A stretch of DNA of 64,000 nucleotides, from the NCBI RefSeq assembly GCF_025024155.1, contig NW_026251794.1, positions 62,001-126,000 of the forward strand. The letters run 5' to 3'. The DNA comes from Gamsiella multidivaricata. Taxonomy: Eukaryota > Mortierellomycota > Mortierellomycetes > Mortierellales > Mortierellaceae. Positions 60,801-64,000 of the stretch are shown piece after piece. The notes below the pieces were generated by a model. The model was not told the origin of the DNA. It searched no databases and saw nothing but the letters and a program-made list of their open reading frames with translations. The first letter of the stretch is position 1; each line of letters begins with the position of its first letter. Made by a program: the position numbers and the translations under genes.

Positions 60801-62038
60801 AGTAAAGCTGCCCCTCTTATCCTCTTATCGTCACCTGCATTGGCGAAATGAAAATTTTCCCAATGAATGGAATGCATGATCAAACAAAACTCAGGGCGAA
60901 GGACGCACCAATATCCTTTGGATCCACTGCACGACCCTCCGCATGACGCCTGATCGAATGTCGTCCTCCATGACAACCAAGACTGTACTATTTGGATGCT
61001 GCTGGGCCAGTCGGCATGCTGATTCGAGTGTCTGTAGTTTTAGAACAAATGGACAGCATGTATCAGCGCCTTCATACATTAAGACATTTTCGCAGCAATG
61101 CTAATTGCTCTCCTTATTCATTGCTCGGATAGGCCCATATACATCCATGCCGACCCCTTTCCTTTACACCTGAAAAAACATGCATATGTGCTTGTGTGTC
61201 TGTGTTGCTTACCTCGTATCCTTCTAGGACCAAAGAGTCATTTTGCGATCCGTGCAGTGCAGCAGGAGCGAGTGAGTAACAAGGAACCAAATCAACAAAC
61301 ACGTTCTGTTTTTGGTCCGTGGGATCCCATTTCATGGCAGACAGAACATAACTCCACGTGATAATACAAAAAATACATACCTCCGACCACTACATGGTCC
61401 CATATCCGATAATCCGGATGGGCCCTGATCCCCTCGACTGTCTTCACTGGGATGACTTGCACAGGAGAAGTAGACGAAGACGACGTGTTGTTGTTGCTGT
61501 TGGTCGTCATTTGACTCGATCCGCCAGCTTTTAGGCCGATTGTTTCGGGAACGCTTTGCCTACACGGTCGCTGTTCTTGTTGCTGCTGTTGTTGTTGACG
61601 CTTCTGTTGCAGCTGCTGTAGCGCATGATGTTCTTCAGCGGTGTTGGGCAAGGAAGAAGAAGACGACGATGACAACGCTGGGGATGAGCTGACATGAGGT
61701 TGTGAGCTTGAGATGACTGGCTCTGTTGTCGTTGTCAAGAGTCGTCCCACTTGTTCAGGAGAGATGAATTCTGGCAGGACGATGGTCGAGTGTTCATTTT
61801 TGCTGTCGGTGTTGCCGATGCCATGTTTTCTGCTCCTGCGACTCCTGTAATGGTTGTGTCTGTAGTTGTAGTAGTAGGAAGAGTATCCGAGAACAGATAA
61901 GCACAGGGCAGCGAGGGTCGAGGGAGTGAGTGTGGAGGAAGACCAGGCCTCGGACAGAGCCCATACCGTCGAGGACAAGGCGATCAGGACGGGAAAGATG
62001 AGGAGACGATCGAGTGATAGATGGCTTTGTAAACCCAT
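57895..62038 (-). CDS. Large uncharacterised protein with two N-terminal membrane segments
   Basis: Not recognised. Six minus-strand exons join in phase (62038-61394, 61305-61213, 61031-60909, 60744-60625, 60498-60246, 60098-57895) for 1145 residues. The first donor could also be 6 bp further on (after 61388), also in frame. The start at 62038 precedes two hydrophobic stretches (LLIFPVLIALSSTVWAL and TLAALCLSVLGYSSYYY), indicating a membrane anchor. A Gln/Ser-rich linker follows. The ordered part is shared by exons 2-5 and early exon 6: NVFVDLVPCYSLAPAALHGS, ESACRLAQQHPNSTVLVVME, EALRAVPVPAISVATNN, LCIVSSLCATKILIDKP and YQLFCKDGIVFANNKH. Exon 6 then has WPRMVFSITMQHLRHQGRGI and a long Ser/Gly-rich tail. 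Consistent phases across five introns argue strongly for a real gene. Confidence 0.75.
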
Positions 62039-62664
62039 CGGGGGTTGATTTAAGGAAAGAAAGGTGTAGGAGGGTAGGAGGGTTGGAGCGAGGAAGAGAA
62101 GAAGGGAAGAAGAGGGTATGGAGGTAAAGGTGACGATGGAGGTAAAGGGTGAAGGTGAAGATGGAGGTATAGGTATAAGGGTACAAACAAAGACAAAGAA
62201 GAGAAAGGGGAACAAATTTCCCAAGGTGTGAGGGGATGGATGGTTAAAAAAAAAAGGAGAGACTAAACCATAAACACAAAAAGGCCCCTGTCTCCGACTG
62301 CTGCCCCTTCGCCCGACCGTTACAGACACGCACACGCACACGCAGTGTAGAGGATATGTGGATGTCTCCGCTTAAAAGAAGGAGCACTCTGTGGAACGAT
62401 GCAGATAGAGCCAATCTATATAGATCTATAGATGATTCAACTATCGATTGATTGTGGAGTTGGAAAGTATCCAATGCCGCTGTTGGATACGCCCTTTCTG
62501 CTGAGGAAAGCGAAGAGGGACTGCAGAGGAATGAGGAATGAGAACGTGAGGAAAGAGGAGAGCGAGGAGACCGATGAGCCCGATGAGACTGATGACACTG
62601 ATGGAGTTGGTGGCGAAAGAGGGTTTTATTTCCCGGTGACTATGTTTTGTTTGTTTTTTCCTTA
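62039..62664. other. Promoter region of the membrane-protein gene
   Basis: 626 bp between two minus-strand genes. It is purine-rich on the plus strand (62040-62260), i.e. a pyrimidine-rich leader on the transcribed strand, and contains a GTGTG/ACACA stretch near 62325-62345. Confidence 0.5.
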
Positions 62665-64000
62665 TCATAGTTGGTGGCGATCACCACCCTCGTAGTTCTG
62701 GTTCTGGTTCTGGCTTTGGGTCTGGTGGTGATCCGGATGCCGGAACGTGAATCCGACAAACGCCCCCTTCCACGGATCCTGCATCCTCAGAAGCTGTGGC
62801 AACGATTCATTGCTCACACTCTGTCTCCTGCTTAGCACTGGCCGATCAGGATCCGCCGCCAAGGTTTCATTGCTGCCGTAGTCGCTTCCTAACATTCCTC
62901 GACCTCGGCCTATTGAGGCTGCGGCTGCGGTGGCTGCCTCGGCTCCTTGGACCTGAGCCTGACGCAGCAGCACGTCCTCGTACCCGACCATGTCCTCTGG
63001 ATTTGAAAAGTCATCAAAGTAGCTCGTGTCCATCGGTGTTGAAACTGCTGGTACGAACGAAGCAGGCTACACAGACCACGAGCCAAGATATAATTAAATA
63101 AAATTAAATAAATGGATCAGCTGCGGAGACCTGCTTTGACTAGCGAAGGTGAATAAAGACGAGAGAAGGATGGGGAGGGTGGAGGCCGTTACCATGGATC
63201 GTAGGTTGTCCCAGTCAAGTCCTGCCAGCCAAGGGTGGTTCTTCACCTGCCGCAGCGTCGTCATCCGCTCCGCCCTATCCGTAATCAAGCTATTTACAAA
63301 AACAAGCCCAAGAAGTGTTTTTAAAAGTCAGTAACACCACTGCCGCCAGTTCATACCCTTTGCCACCAATTTCATACAGCTTACCTAGTGATAAGACCCC
63401 AGGCCTCATCCGTCACGTTAAACTCAAGATTCTCCTGCGTGTCATACACAGGCCTCTGCAGCACCCTTTGCCAATGCCATACATTCACGCATGTCTGTCT
63501 CGTATCTTCCGCCTGGAATGGACTGTACCCGCACAGGAACTCAAACAGGATGCATCCCAGTGACCAATAATCCACCCCATAGTCGTAACCCTTACTAGCC
63601 AGGATCTCGGGGGCCATATAATCTGCGGACCCGACGATCGAATACGCCCGTCGGATCCCTTCGTTCTTGTATTCTGGAGGAGTAGGGTGCGTATCGGATT
63701 GCAGGGGTTGGCGCTGTTGTTGAGGTGCGCCAATGCCAGTGGCTGTAGTGGTGGAATGCAAATCCAGTAGGCTGTTGCCGACGAGTGGCGGCAAGTTCGA
63801 ACTGGACCCATTCCCCCAGACCATATGCGATGGTGATCTATGCAGTATCCTATTTAAATTCACAAAGCTCCCATTCGCGCCTCTCATCGCGCCATCCGAC
63901 TCACCCTTCCCACTACCACCACCACCACCACCACCGTCCTGCAAATACTGTTGCTGATGCTGGTTCACCATAAACAGCGACGACCCATCACTCCCGCGTC
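62665..64000 (-). CDS. Dbf2/Sid2-type NDR (AGC) protein kinase, C-terminal part
   Basis: Dbf2/Sid2 kinases act with Mob1 at the end of the mitotic-exit or septation network (family knowledge). The gene enters from the right edge, so the N-terminus, ATP site and catalytic loop are outside. Visible exons are 64000-63385, 63289-63193 and 63066-62665. They show an activation segment with IVGSADYMAPEILASKGYDY, VDYWSLGCILFEFLCGYSPF, the AGC subdomain XI arginine region (LITDRAERMTTLRQVKNHPW), the C-terminal-tail STPMDTSYFDDFSNPED and the hydrophobic motif VGFTFRHPD. VGFTFRH and YFDDF match the Dbf2/Sid2 branch better than Cbk1/Orb6. A long Gly/Ser/Gln-rich insert precedes the activation segment. 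The stop is at 62665-62667. Confidence 0.88.

Overview
This window is nuclear DNA of a filamentous fungus, most likely an early-diverging one of the Mortierella type (Mortierellomycota). This is inferred from: short GT-AG introns in nearly every gene; long CT/GA and homopolymer tracts in leaders and introns; a folliculin orthologue; a Trp-like ion-channel relic; and gene-poor stretches full of decayed lineage-specific genes. There are no bacterial operon features. Exon borders were derived by hand from splice sites and reading phase; for the well-resolved genes the exon sums are multiples of three.

Layout, left to right. 1-477: 3' end of guanylate kinase (+). 662-2150: TIP41 (+). 2316-4073: CDC123 (-). 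4626-9925: a 1734-residue Set3-type PHD/SET protein (-). 12042-13942: DnaJ-X co-chaperone with an N-terminal CxxC pair (+). 14928-18196: folliculin/Lst7 (+). 18960-20720: single-pass membrane protein (+). 23134-26954: a predicted 1170-residue fusion of a FEN1/XPG-type structure-specific nuclease and a Fanzor (eukaryotic TnpB-like) RuvC nuclease (+). 28021-28886: ISA1 (+). 29474-31446: mitochondrial seryl-tRNA synthetase (+). 31.5-37.9 kb: gene graveyard with two decayed copies of one unknown family. 37953-38897: secreted Cu-only superoxide dismutase-like protein (+). 39957-41942: alanine-glyoxylate aminotransferase (+). 42247-45610: SEY1/atlastin GTPase (+). 46.2-47.5 kb: Trp-channel relic. 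48325-50112: unknown ORF (+). 50673-52314: RuvB-like 2 (+). 52.3-55.4 kb: nothing convincing. 55391-56368: coiled-coil unknown (+). 57895-62038: a 1145-residue unknown membrane protein (-). 62665-64000: 3' part of a Dbf2/Sid2-type NDR kinase (-), running off the window.

Most genes are independent housekeeping functions. Several touch TOR/nutrient signalling and translation (TIP41, folliculin, CDC123), chromatin (Set3, RVB2) or mitochondria (ISA1, SerRS, AGXT), but nothing suggests a cluster.

The stand-out observation is the FEN1-Fanzor fusion. All seven acidic metal-binding residues expected of a FEN1-type active site are visible in the N-terminal 325 residues. A RuvC D-E-D triad and a four-cysteine zinc finger are visible in the C-terminal 250 residues. 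The two lie in one multi-exon gene with its own TATA element and 5' UTR intron. I do not know of a published description of this architecture, but no search was possible here.
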